Positions 36,882 to 48,194 of a DNA stretch of 64,000 nt are shown piece after piece. The position numbers were made by a program, and so were the translations under genes. Each line of letters opens with the position of its first letter. Within the stretch, counting starts at the first letter, position 1. This DNA comes from Isoetes taiwanensis (lineage: Eukaryota > Streptophyta > Lycopodiopsida > Isoetales > Isoetaceae). Under the pieces are notes generated by a model. That model was not told the DNA's origin. It did not search any database and saw only the letters and a list, made by a program, of their open reading frames with translations. The stretch is taken from positions 11,820,028 to 11,884,027 of the forward strand of contig JAJEKV010000014.1 of the NCBI GenBank assembly GCA_021234155.1, written 5' to 3'.

Positions 36882-39800
36882 CTAGAGCATAAAAGGGACA
36901 AGCAAATGTGCTGATCCAGTACCTCTTGAGATGAATAGTGTTGATGGGATTTGGGAGTGACAAACACAGAAGTTAATTCCTTTAGCCAATATGAATTGGT
37001 GCCTGCGAGGTTCCAACACTTCATAGGGACCCTCCCAAAGATTCTCAAACTTACTGGCTGAATCCTCTCTTGATTTATTCCATTTCAGAACTAATTCTCC
37101 AGTCTTGAAGATCCCTTGTATTTTATGAGCAGCTTTGAAAGCAACCAAATCCTTGGCTTTTTAAGCAAATTAGCATTCTCAGCTTCCATCCTATATTCTT
37201 CTAAATGCAAAAGGGCATCAGGTCTTTCACGCAAGGCATACTCAAAAGGCAAACACAACTTATGAGCTAACCTCAGAGATGGAAGCTCAAGCTCTACTGG
37301 AAGCACAGCTTCAATGCCATAAACCAAGTTAAAAGGGGTATGAGTGGTTGCTGCTTTGATGGTGACTCTATAAGCCCATAGGGCATCCACTAATTTAACA
37401 TGCCAATCCTTTTGATTATCATCCCTTGTTTTTACGCAAAATACCCTTCAAAACTTTGTTAGTAGCTTCTGCTTGACCATTACCTTGGGGATAGTAAGAG
37501 GAACTCTTGGTATGTTTGACTTTAAGAATGGTCAATAAATTAGCAATAACTTCATTCACAAAAGGAGTACCTCTATCAGAATGTAATTGTAGAGGAATAC
37601 CAAACCGTGCACAAATGTAATGTAAGAACTTTCTTTGCATTTGTAAGGGCATTAGCTTTGTCTCAAAGGAATTGCCTCTGCCCATTTGGTAAAATAATCT
37701 GTAGCTACAATAATGTGCTGATGTTGCCCACTTGAGAAAGAGGGGTTAATAGGACCAATATAATCTAATCCCCAAATTTGGAAGGGTCTGGAGAAATTAT
37801 GGGGTTTAGTGCGGTTGGGATAAGGATCCTCTTGCCAAATATTTGGCACTTGTGGCAAGATTTTTATAGCAAATATAACAATCTTTAAATATTGTAGGCC
37901 AATAGTATCGACACGAGAATTTTCTTGGCGGTAGTATCTCCAAACAAAATGTCCTCCACATATTCCTTCATGCATTTCTTTAATGATCAAGGCAGATTCT
38001 TCTTCATTGACACACCTCGGTAATAGTCCATCCTGTTGACTTTACATAAAACATCATTAATCATTTTGAACTGCCTACACTTTTCTTTAAATCTCCTTTT
38101 TTGGCTTGAGGTCAATCGAGGGCATCTCCTTGAATTGTAGAAAATTCTTTATAGGTAGCTGCCAACCCTGTTGGCCCTGCTCATCATCATCTACCGTAAA
38201 ATAAGCTAAGGCATCCACAAAATCAACAACTTCCACTACATCCTCATGGTCAAAGAAAATATAAGGTAAATAGAGAATTTGGGACTCTTTACTTGATGTA
38301 ACTCTTTTATAGAAATATCAAAGGTTTGTAACTTGCAAGCCCACCTTTGAATTTTTGGTTTAGAGGTAGCCTTACCAAATAACAAACCTGTTGGATTTTG
38401 CTTCATATAAACTTGAACTGAACTCTTCAATAATAAATGACCTTGTATCGTCAATGAGAAACATGAGAGCAGCAGCACTCTTCTCCATTCTGGTGTATTT
38501 TTCTTCAGTTGAACTCCATTGTTTCTTTGCAAAAAGCTATGGTGTGCTTGTCCTGTGAGAATAGCTAAGCCTATGGCTTTTTAGTAATAGTAATGTAGAC
38601 CTCAAATGGCTTGGCCAAATCTGGTTTTTAGGAGAGTTGCTTCACAAATGGACTTTATAAGCAACTCAAAAGACTCTTGGCAATCGATGACCATGTGACG
38701 GGGAACATACTTACTCTCATTTGGAAATCCACGCCTATTCTTGTCAACTTAGAAATAGGACTTATAATGTGAGCAAAATTAGGAATATACATCCTAAGAA
38801 AACTAGTCATGCCAATAAAACTTTTGACTGCGCTGAGGGTTTTGGGGGCACCAGTTTTTGAGAGCTTCAACCTTTTCTTGTGCCACTGTATACCATTGTT
38901 GGATACCTCGTGTCCCAAAAGTTGTCCTTTGGATGCAAAAAAAATACATTTCTTTGGATTAAGGTTGACTCAGATTCCCTACACAAAGAACATATTTTTG
39001 CCAACAATTCCAAATGATTAGTAGGGTGAGATCCTAAACAAAGGTCATCCAAATAAACTCACAATTCTTGAGGAGACATAGGCCTAAAAATAACATCCAT
39101 GGCTCTGGAAAGTAGCAGGTGCATTCATTAGTCCAAAAGGCATTCTTTTCATTGCATAAGTTCCCCAAGGGGTAATAAAAAAGAGGTCTTGGGTTGGTCT
39201 TCTTCTTTAATACTAATCTGATTGAATCACGAGAAGCCATCTAAAATGAATACACCTCTTTACCTGCTACAACATATAAGATTTCTTCTAAAAAGGGCAA
39301 AGGGTAACAATCTTTGATGGTAGCTTTGTTGAGGTCTCGATAGTCAATGCAAATTCTTAAAGCACCACTTTTCTTCTCCACAGGAACAATACAAGATACC
39401 CATTCGGGGTTAATAATTTCAATAATAACACCTGCATCCAACATCTTATCCAATTCATCTTTAATTAGTCCCATTAGTGAAGCATTAATTCTTCTTAATT
39501 TTTGAAAAACAGGTTTACAACCTTCTTTAATCTTAATTTCAAATTGACATACATCAGGTTTGATACCTGATAACTCTGAATAATCCCAAGCAAATACATC
39601 TTTCCTTTCTTCAAAAAACACTTGTATGTTCTCTTTGTTTTGATATTCAATCAAATCCCCAACAAACAAGGTTAGTCTTACCATTCTTAGTGATTACAAT
39701 CTCTTGATCTCCTTTTTTTTCGATGCATCAATGGTCAAAATAGGACAGAGTGCTTTTACCTCATTGTCATCAAGATCATCTTCGAGGATAGCTCCCTCGG

Positions 39801-40512
39801 TTAAGTGTGACATGAGAGTCTCCCTACACAAGGCATCGGCTTCAAAATTACATTCTCTGGGGATATGAGTGATTTCCCATGAAGCAAAGCTTCGAGAGCA
39901 CTCCCATTGCTTGATTCTTCAAGAGCTCCATATCTGCATTTTTGTTTGATAGTCTTACGAAACTTGTCTGCAGATTAATTTTGAATCACCATAAATGTGA
40001 ATATTGGCAATATTCATAGATTTAGCTTCACGGAGACACGCAATCAAGGCTTTATATTACGCCACATTAGAAGTGACTTGAGGAAAGATCCTTCCTACTT
40101 TAGCTAAAAGTTTGTGAGAAGAGTCTTTCAAAATAGCAGCAGATGATGCAACATTTAATTTTTTAGAGATACCTCCATCAAACCATAAGAATCCTGTTGG
40201 TCCTTGTATGCTGGGAGGTGCACTTTCCATAATAAGAGGAACCATTTCATATTTTCTTGGTTTTGTATTTTTTATCCTGTAAGATCCCAAAGGTTCTTCA
40301 ATTAGCATTTCTTTAATAAAATGTACCTCTTCCTTGGAGTCATAGGAGCCCTCTTGGTTATAAATTGTAGCAGTCTGAGAGCCATTGGAGATGGTACATC
40401 TCCCTTGAGACCAGACTGGCCTGGCATCCACAGTGGCTAACCATCTCCTCCCCAAAAGTAAGTCATAAATATCAGATTCATCTCCTATATCTTCAAAAGC
40501 CACCACAATAAA
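36882..40512 (-). pseudogene. pol of element A: integrase, RNase H, reverse transcriptase, part of protease
   Basis: Domains in order from high to low coordinates on the minus strand. Protease end LLLGRRWLATVDA and RNase H start WFDGGISKKLNVASS (40057-40500). Reverse transcriptase FQKLRRINASLMG and SGALRICIDYRDLNKATIKD (39241-39684), then an abortive YLDD region (38867-39240). The second RNase H and connection lie at 38236-38918. Integrase zinc-binding and catalytic parts are at 37419-37990 and its C-terminus at 36882-37390. At least eight frame breaks occur between 36.9 and 40.1 kb, many at sites where sister copies read CTG or CAG, so they may be sequencing errors rather than mutations. Confidence 0.8.
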
Positions 40513-40519
40513 CAGAAAG

Positions 40520-40553
40520 ATAGGTCGCATAATAGGTCGCATAATAGGTCGCA
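40520..40553 (+). repeat. Tandem 12-base repeat in the LINE 5' leader
   Basis: The unit ataggtcgcata is repeated 2.8 times directly before the ORF1 start codon. Short 5' tandem units are common in LINE promoters. Here the leader is only about 41 bases long, so the element may be 5'-truncated. Confidence 0.75.
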
Positions 40554-41231
40554 ATGACAGGATCCAGACAGAAACAAAAATCGACTGTAGCTGATGCAGA
40601 TGGAGACTTCGTCCTCACCCAAAACGCGTGGAATTTGTTGATGCAAAAGGTCTCGGCATTAGATTCGATACAGGAAGAGGTTAAACAGGTAAAAACCCTG
40701 CTGGATAAAGTAGCTTCATTGCAGTCTCGCGTTGATATTCTAGAGGGCAAACTTGAATTGCTTGAACAAAATTCCCAGCAGCAAAAATCTGAAACTCCCT
40801 CTACACTAAAAGATGAAGTTCAATCTGTACTTGCTGAAGAACGTGAACGCTATAAGAGAACTTTGAGAATTCGTATCATTGGCATCCCTGAGACAGAAGA
40901 TGAAAACACCAAAGAAATGGCTGTTCATTTCTGCAAAGAAAATCTGAAAATGGATGAACCGGTCATTACCGATGCTTGGAGAACTGGCAAGAGAATTGAA
41001 GATAAAATCAGACACATTTTAGTAAAATGCAGAGATGAAGCATCTCGCACAGAGATACTAAAGCAGGGACCAATGTTGAAAGGCAGCACCTACCGAGTAT
41101 GCGAGGATTTAACATGGCAACAGCTCCAAAACCGTCCAGATGCTATAAGACAAGTTAAGGAGGCAAGAGCTGCAGGGAAATGGGCTGTTTACAGGAATGG
41201 CCATGTCATAATCCGAGATCGCACAGAATAG
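40554..41231 (+). CDS. LINE ORF1, L1-type RNA-binding protein
   Basis: Intact 225-codon frame. Residues about 25-95 are heptad-like and rich in Leu, Glu, Lys and Gln, as in a coiled coil. About 100-170 looks like an RNA-recognition fold (LRIRIIGIPE, then ILVKCRDEASRTEILKQG), and about 180-225 like the C-terminal domain (EDLTWQQLQNRPDAIRQVKE, then GKWAVYRNGHVII). That order is the one of mammalian L1 ORF1p, a trimeric nucleic-acid chaperone that binds the LINE RNA. No zinc knuckle is present, unlike many plant L1 ORF1 proteins. The frame ends in UAG and the next frame continues in phase. Confidence 0.8.
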   Translation: MTGSRQKQKSTVADADGDFVLTQNAWNLLMQKVSALDSIQEEVKQVKTLLDKVASLQSRVDILEGKLELLEQNSQQQKSETPSTLKDEVQSVLAEERERYKRTLRIRIIGIPETEDENTKEMAVHFCKENLKMDEPVITDAWRTGKRIEDKIRHILVKCRDEASRTEILKQGPMLKGSTYRVCEDLTWQQLQNRPDAIRQVKEARAAGKWAVYRNGHVIIRDRTE

Positions 41232-41264
41232 GGACTTCCAGGCAGGCTTGCACTAAAGCCTGCC
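41229..41264 (+). promoter_or_regulatory. UAG stop, 9-base spacer and perfect 9-bp stem-loop between ORF1 and ORF2
   Basis: The amber stop at 41229-41231 is followed by GGACTTCCA, then arm GGCAGGCTT (41241-41249), loop GCACTA and arm AAGCCTGCC (41256-41264). ORF2 is open in the same frame from the first codon after the stop and has no early ATG. A stop followed at 8-9 bases by a stable structure is the layout of the gammaretroviral gag-pol readthrough signal. I infer readthrough or coupled reinitiation as the way ORF2 is made. Confidence 0.6.
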
Positions 41265-44200
41265 GCGGTCTCTGTAGGATGTTGGAATATTAAAGGTTCA
41301 AAAGATCTCTGTAGCAGTTTTAAGTTCTTAGAGACTGATAATTTAGACATTTTATTTCTTTCAGAAACTTGGGAGCACCAGCTTGGTAGATTACCAACTA
41401 TAAAAAATTATGACATGTTTTCAGTATGGAATGCAAAGCCTCATAGAGGACGGCCTTATGGTGGACTAGCTTGTTTCATCCATTATAGAATGCGCGGTAT
41501 GATATCCTTGTGGTATGCAGATGAAGAAGACAAACAAATTTTAGCTCTCAAGATAAAAGGCTCTTTACTGTTGGCTGAACGTGATGTGCTTTTAGTCTCC
41601 TGCTATGTTCCTCCATCAGCTTACCAAAATAACAATGGGTCTCTTGCTAGAATCGGCCTCAAAATTGCAGAATGGCAACAGGCATTTGAGGTGATCCTCA
41701 TGGGTGATTTGAACGGCTGGACAGGTGAATTTCAAGCCCCAAAAATATATATAGACTCAGAGCCCAGTCTATTACAAGTAGAGCCATGGGATGCCTTTAT
41801 GCGCAAGAGCTGCCACAAAGAGTGTAATGCTGCAGGTCAGCAAATTCTAAACTTGTGTTCTTCATTAAATATGATCATCTTTAATGGCATTCGCCACGAT
41901 GAATCTGATAGATACACTTTTAGAAGTGAGACTACTTCAGAATTCAAATATTCAGTTCTAGACTATGTCATTGGTGAGCCTCACACGCTAAACATGTTGG
42001 AAGAATTCCGGATTGGATCCTTTACAGGGGCTAGTGACCATGCTCCCCTTTTACTCAGGTTAGCTGCATTAAGGCCCCCTCTTACAAGGCCTCATAATAC
42101 AGGTGTTAAATATGACGCATCCCGGAAACAAGTTTTCCATGAGGAGGTCCTTATGGGCCTGCCTCGGGTAAGAGCATTATGCAATATACGCTTTCAGACT
42201 CTTTGCTCTTAACACTCTTTTATCAAAATCTGCAATAAAGGCTTATGGTGAATACCGTCTGAGAACAAGTGTACAGCCACAAAATGAATGGTATGATGCG
42301 GAATTGAAAGATGCCAAGAGACAAATAGTTGATCCTCACTCATTGCAAGCCTACAAAAGGCTAGTCCAAAAGAAGAAACAAGCATGGACTTGCTAAATGA
42401 GAGGAAACTAGATAACAAAGCCAACAAATCACGGGAAATGGTTCGGAAAAATTATCTCCTCCTTCTAAGGAACTAGCTTTGACAGATCTGCATGTGGCGG
42501 ACATATGCCATACACTTATACTTTAAAGGAGAAGACAAGTTACGCTTACCCATGAAGCTTCTTCTAGCTTTGTTGTTTCTCTTGGCGATGTTAAGAATGC
42601 TATTGATGGGCTGGCCTGTGGCAAAGCCGGGATATTGATGGACTTGCAGTGAGCATCTCAAGGATGGTGGCATGGAATTGGCTACCTTCATTTTGAAATT
42701 TTTAACCAAGCTATTATTGAGGGATTTCACGAAGCCTGGACCACCCGACTTGATCCATCCCATTTATAAACAAGGTGATATCTTTGCTGCCCAATAATTA
42801 CTGGGACTATCATGATTAGTCCAATACTTGCCAAGCTTTTTGGCAAGGTTTTTGATCTAAAACTTTGCTTGGGCGAGGCTCATGGAGTAAAACCACGAGG
42901 TCAAAAGCTTGGATTTCGGTGGCTCCTCCACTATAGATCATTTGATTCTGGCGTGCGTACTATGATAGAAGAGGCCGGATCACAAGGAAAACCATTGCTC
43001 TGCTGCTTCATTGATTTTGCCAAAGCATTTGACCTGAGTTCCGTTGACGAAATTGTTAAATCGGCTAATCCCGACTTGGTGTACCAAGTGAATGGGTCCT
43101 TGCTATTGGCGGGTTATATGAATCAGTCCGTGGCAAGGTAATCACTTAAATGCGGTATGACTGATCGATCATTAGTGATGTGGGTGTTAAACAAGGGTAT
43201 GCGCTTTCTCCAACTTTATTCGGACTCTATATAGATCAATTGGAAGAGTTTCTCAAACAAAGCCGGCTCTTTGTTTTTCCTCGCTTGTTCCATGAATTGG
43301 TAATTCTCCTTTTATTTCTTTGATGATTTACTCCTTTGCTCCCACAAAGTAGAAGATTTACAAAAGCAGCTAGAGGTGTTAAGCGAATTACGCTCACAAT
43401 TTGGTCCGGCCGGTCAATTTGAGTAAGACTAAGATTCTAGGTTTTGGGATTGAGAATGCTACTCTAATGTACCGGGGGAACACAATAGAACATGCCCAAT
43501 CCTATAAATATTTAGGCCATGAAATATTTACGGGGCGTAGACCCTGGACAAAGGGTGTTGATCTCGAATTGCTGCAGCTTTGAAAGCATTTTACGCTATG
43601 GCAAACATGTGTCGTCACTCTCACATCACTTCTTGGCGGCGGAAGAGACTTTTTTGAAACATTAGTCATGCGGTAATCACGTATGCGAGTGAAATCTGGG
43701 GCCCATCACTTTGCAGCTCTAAGTGGCAAGCTGAAAGCAATTGGAAGACACGGTTGCATATGGGCTTAAAGTGAAAAAGGGCTGTTCCTTATGAATTCTT
43801 TGCTTTACGATTGTGGATCATATCCTTTAGAAGTACATTCCATGTGCAATACTCTTAGATATCTTGATCGAAACTTGACATGCAAGGGGCGACTCCTTAA
43901 TTGACTTGCTCTTAAAGCCTCGAGACACTCAAAGCGGATGGGCATAATTGTTGGTTCAAGGATGTACATGGCTGGTTCTCCGGTGGGGACTAGATATGAT
44001 ACCCTTTACAAGCAAATTTAAGGCCCAAGCCTTTCTTGCATCTTGTGAGAGCCTCTAAAAAGAAGCTCCAATACTATATTAGAGATTTTAATCCGAGCAT
44101 AGCCATGCCATACAACCGTATTTGTGCCTTCACGGCATGTTTCGGGGGCAAATCGGAAGCGATTTGCACTTTTCGCATGGGTTCTCATTGCTTAATGATT

Positions 44201-44413
44201 GAAAAAGGGAGATGGTTGAAACTTGAGGAGAGTCAGAGGATTTGTGCTTGTCAGGAGGACATAGAAACGGAGAAACATGCTATATATTACTGTCATAGAC
44301 ATGACACACTTCGCGCCAAATATTCTATGATTGACTGGAAGCTACCCATGAATGAGTTGTTTCAACACACTCCCTCACTCCCTCACTTGGAAACTTTCTT
44401 AGAGAGCTTTTGA
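41232..44413 (+). pseudogene. LINE ORF2: endonuclease and reverse transcriptase, frameshifted
   Basis: The first part (41232-42212) is open and encodes an APE-type endonuclease: CWNIKGSKD, SETW, GDLNGW and the final SDHAPLLLRL, so the catalytic residues are present. The linker (42225-42395) reads EWYDAELKDAKRQI and YKRLVQKKKQAW. Reverse transcriptase follows in pieces: ISPILAKLFGKVFD, FIDFAKAFDLSSV (about 43006-43050) and GYALSPTLFGLYIDQLEEFL. The catalytic A/F-ADD site reads FFDDLLL, with the base before it disturbed (about 43315). At 44240-44310, CACQEDIETEKHAIYYC fits the cysteine-histidine motif at LINE C-termini. Breaks after 42.2 kb fall in a zone of suspected base-calling error. Confidence 0.85.
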
Positions 44414-44543
44414 ATAATGTTGAACATGGCTAGAGATATATCTCTACATGATTAGAGACTCCACTACTTCATTGAGTGTACTAGATATGTATTTTCCTTG
44501 TCCCATAGCCCTCGGGCTCCAGAGGACGTTAATATATTATTAT

Positions 44544-45010
44544 AATAAAGTTAGCAGCTACAGTTATGCCTTCTGTATTAACAGGCACTTTAGTCACCAC
44601 ACCAATAGGAGAAATCTTAGCATTATAAAAAGATTTTAATAACATAGAAGCCTTCTTATCCACCTCAAAACCACACTTCTTCATAATATGATATGGCATG
44701 ATATTTAGGGGAGAACCCCCATCAAGTAACACATTAGAAAAGGTATACCCTCCTAAAGCGGTGAACATGTGAATGCTCGGGGTCTTCTTCATCTTTGTGC
44801 TAGAATAAGGTCGATGGCATCGATTAAAATTCACACAAGCATTTAATACCTCACTATTGGTTTGTTGAAGTACCCTTTTTCACGTAACTAGGTGCAATCT
44901 TTAATAAAGTAAAGAGATCCACACTCACCTTGGAATTTTTAAGCAAAACATCAACCTCATCAAAGTCTTGATCTTTCTTACCATATTTTTCTTTGAGGGG
45001 TGGAGCTATG
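44544..45010 (-). pseudogene. Protease and upstream region of element A
   Basis: The minus-strand reading gives ALGGYTFSNVLLDGGSPLN and KVPVNTEGITVAANF, the retropepsin active site (DGGS) and its following strand. It continues at 40506 and below on the far side of the LINE. The upstream segment toward gag has frame breaks. Confidence 0.8.
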
Positions 45011-46302
45011 ATCTGACGGCGGTGATTCCATTACGGGTGTACGGGCCTGGCGGTAGAATGCCTACTTGGTTCAGCATGTACTTGAGCTTCATTCATGCTT
45101 CTAGTTTGCACCACCATAACTTCTTGATTTAGGAACTTACGTAGCTTGAATAAACCTTATAGAGGTGCTTGGTTCAGCAAATCTCACGGGGGGTTTAGAC
45201 TCACGGTCTCTTCTCTTTTTCTGTTTAGCAAAATATTCCTTAACACACACCTAGCATCGGTATGGCCAACCTCTTTACAAAAAGAACAAAGCGGGACATT
45301 CCTTTCCAAAATGGCCTTTTCTATTACATTTGGAGCACACTTGCCAATAGCATATTTCGGATGGGTGAGAATTCCTATTGCAATGAATACATTAGGGATA
45401 AGTTTTACCCGCTCTTGCAGCCTTGAGTTCAACTAATTGTTTGGTTATTTTACGCTAAGGCTTCAAGTAACCTTGGATAGGTCTGACTTGACCTACGCAA
45501 CTTGGGAATTGGCTTCCTCATCTTTGGATTTCTTTTTTTTTCTTTTTGTATGGCATAAACTGGAATAGAAGGATGGTGATCATAATGTGCATCGGTAGCA
45601 TCGGGGTAAAGCGGGTGGGGAGTATGATGAGAAGCATAATGCTTATCGGGCAAAGTAGAAACATCCGGGTCAGATCGGTGGTTTTGGCAAAGACTTTGTA
45701 AATGGAATCAAACCCTTCAAAGACTTGGATTTTGAGCAACTTTCTTTGGATATCCGGTCTTCTTTGCGAGACCATTGATAAAGGCAGTAACTAAAAACAG
45801 AGTTGGGATGGTGACTTGTGCTTTTTGACACCTGCTCATGAATGTACTAAACCTCTCCTTGTACTAATTCACACTTTCTCCCGCATGTATAGAAAAACCT
45901 TGCGGTTCATTAACCAAATCTTGTGGAGCGACTAACTTACCAAATCTATCGAAACTTCTTGACAAGTTCATCCCATGAAGTGGTACCCATTAACTTTTCA
46001 TAAGTTAACCAAGCTACAGCTTCACTCTCATCTTTGAAACATTTTTCAAATTCTGAAAGCTTGCATCCTTTCTTGAAACCATAATCCCTGTAATAGTCTT
46101 CAAATATTCTCAAAAAGTGGTTAGCACTCATCTTTGGAATCAAAAGGTAGGCAAGGGAACAGGGGACATTCAACTCAAACTGGTATGGCATGTTTTGAAG
46201 TAAGCTAGTTGAGAAACTTGAAGGCAATGGCCTTTCTCTGCAATGATCTGATACATCAACATCTTCTAATGGTTCTGTTTCTGCTGGAAATTTTTGCTTA
46301 AG
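45011..46302 (-). pseudogene. gag of element A, no start codon, frameshifted
   Basis: Capsid-like block with RIFEDYYRDYGFKKGCKLSE and WLTYEKLMGTTSWDELVKKF (45946-46290), then the HYDHHPSIPVYAIQKEKK segment and remnants of zinc knuckles (45184-45432). The bases that carry the ATG and the first codon block in B and C (about 35 bases between tttttgctt and agatctcggt) are missing. Several frames are needed to read it. Confidence 0.75.
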
Positions 46303-46320
46303 ATCTCGGTAGAACCTCCA
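46303..46320 (-). other. Primer-binding site of element A (tRNA-Gln)
   Basis: The plus strand reads atctcggtagaacctcca, the same as in element C, three bases from the LTR start at 46324. It corresponds to the 3' end of eukaryotic tRNA-Gln including CCA. Confidence 0.65.
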
Positions 46321-46323
46321 AAA

Positions 46324-48194
46324 TGTTGACCCTAAACCTGGCTTAAAGGTCAACCACAAGGAACCAATTCAAGTTTTCACTCAAATTGGGGTTAGAACCT
46401 CCAGATCACTTGAGGTGATCAGTCTATGCAAGGAAATCCCAAAAACAAGTTCAAAAAGTTCGAGTTCTATACCTTTCCCATTTCCAAAAAATAGTACCTT
46501 TGCCAAAACAAATGTGGTGTCGAGATGCAGATCGATTTTCTAAGTCAGATGCAATAGACTTGGTCAAAAAAGTGGTAGTTAACCAACTGTAAAACCTCTG
46601 ACCAAGTCAGAGACTTAATCTGTGAGTTATTCGAGCTCAAAGTGGGGTCAAATTTTGGTCAATAGAGGTCAAATGTAGAAAACAGTGATCAGAAATTGAG
46701 ATTTAGAGTTGCTAATCATCTTTTTGAGAAGTAGATAGGTTGCAATGATGCTAGGGAAGAGGGGCAATCAATCAAATCTTCATTTGGATGTGTAAAAGTA
46801 TTTTTTGTGGCTAGATTTGGCAAAATACAGTCAAAACTGTCCAAATCCGAGAGCAATTTTTTTGAATTTGAGCTATACTTGGTATTTTTGAATGATTCCA
46901 ACTCCTTTGGACTGCACAGGCTCTAAGGATAGATGGCAAGTGGTTCAAAGGAATAGAAATACACACTAGAATTTTCTGTAGAATATTTTGTAGCAAGAAT
47001 TGTAGAATAATATATCAGAGATGGATTTGACAACTTGGCAATCGATTTGAATTGATATGGAGGTAAATATATCATGATAACAGAATATAAGGATGCTTCA
47101 TAGCTTTAAATCACAGGAAAATAATCTTCTCAAGTCAATAAATAATTTTTGAAGGTAATGTCAACCAAATCTTGTGGATCCAGTTGAGGAGAGCTCAAGA
47201 ACTTCAAGGATCGTCCAGATCTTGCTCAGCAATGATCAATGTAGGATCCGAATACTTACGGGCCTTGAAAATGCTCGATTCGTTTCCTCATATATAGTTT
47301 TTGGATTTCGGTTTCGGTGATTTGGTGACAAATTTAGGCTTAAATTATTGCTTAAGTTAGGGATCCAAGAATAGATTGGTTGCGGGGAGAATGGAATCAA
47401 ATCCGGCGTGATTCGAGCGAAACTCGGATTTAGGGTTCATGGCCAGATATATTTGCGGAATTTCCGCGATCACGATTCAGCGTATTTCCCTTAAATATGC
47501 TGGGAATATTCCTGTATTTGGGATTTTAGGAAAGTTCTACCATGGTTCAAGCTTAAAGCTTATATTATCTTGGAGTTTTATGCATGCTTTAGACCATGGT
47601 ATCAAATACCCATAACCTAATTTGAAGTTATTAGGACCATGAGACCAATTTCAAGGAGTGGAGAGCCAACAAGGGTTTAACCATAAAATATGGGGTGAGA
47701 AATAGAGAATGGCAATGGGGGCAATAAAGGCTCATGTGGATAGTGGAGATAGATGACAATAAGATATGGATGTAAAGAAAACAAGGTATGGAGAAAGTGT
47801 GTATGGCAAGGAAAAAGCAAATGTGGGGGGCAATGGTGCAAAAGTGGCTAGGGAATATAAGAAGGGAAAAATGGCTAAACAAGGTGACAAGGGTGAAACC
47901 ATAAAGGGGAATCTTCCAAACTCTAACTTCCAAACTTCGAGCAATATCTTCCAAACTTCATAACCCAGAATCTTCTAGAGCATATTCCTGACTAAGCATT
48001 TGACTTTGAATAAAATACCTTTTGTGAAGTTTGAACCTTGAGCATTGTTTGACTTGAAGCATGAACATCTTTTGACCTCCATAACAATGTTGAGTGACAA
48101 TAATCTTCCAAGCTTTGCCCTAGTCTTCTAAAATAAGTTGACCTAGTTTGAACATATGGATCCTTCATTAGCATGTTGCCCTTTGGGGGCAACA
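46324..48194 (-). repeat. 5' LTR of element A
   Basis: This is the partner of 34214-36106. A TATA-like box is at about 47290-47297 (minus). From 47.2 kb on, CTG and CAG sites of the partner appear as CCG, ACG, CG or CGG. Confidence 0.9.

Larger units (their letters stand above)
40513..44543 (+). mobile_element. LINE (non-LTR retrotransposon) inserted in element A
   Basis: Plus-strand element of 4.03 kb with ORF1, an APE-type endonuclease, reverse transcriptase and a C-terminal cysteine-histidine motif. The flanks carry AATAAA on both sides (40507-40512 and 44544-44549), and removing it plus one copy restores the protease reading seen in elements B and C. The 5' end carries three copies of a 12-base unit; the 3' end is a short ATT-rich tail, not poly-A. 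Probably close to full length, though ORF2 is broken. Confidence 0.9.
34214..48194 (-). mobile_element. Ty3-type element A (inserted in the integrase of B)
   Basis: LTRs at 34214-36106 and 46324-48194 with the perfect duplication AAACT (34209-34213 and 48195-48199). The LTRs are nearly the same; their differences are mostly CTG or CAG to CG changes and homopolymer lengths, so the insertion is young. The interior carries the family's gene order but is split into many short frames and is interrupted by a LINE. Gag lacks its start codon through a deletion of about 35 bases beside the primer site. Confidence 0.9.

Noticed and set aside
40057-40554. Open minus-strand frame that appears to start with a repeated MRPI peptide
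   Set aside because: The start is the LINE's 12-base leader repeat read backwards; the frame is a chimera across the LINE junction. Only the part below 40513 is protease and RNase H of element A.
43000-43330. Loss of the catalytic A/F-ADD motif as proof that the LINE polymerase evolved a new active site
   Set aside because: The altered bases lie in a zone with the CTG-loss pattern; an original tttgctgatgat would give the usual ADD.
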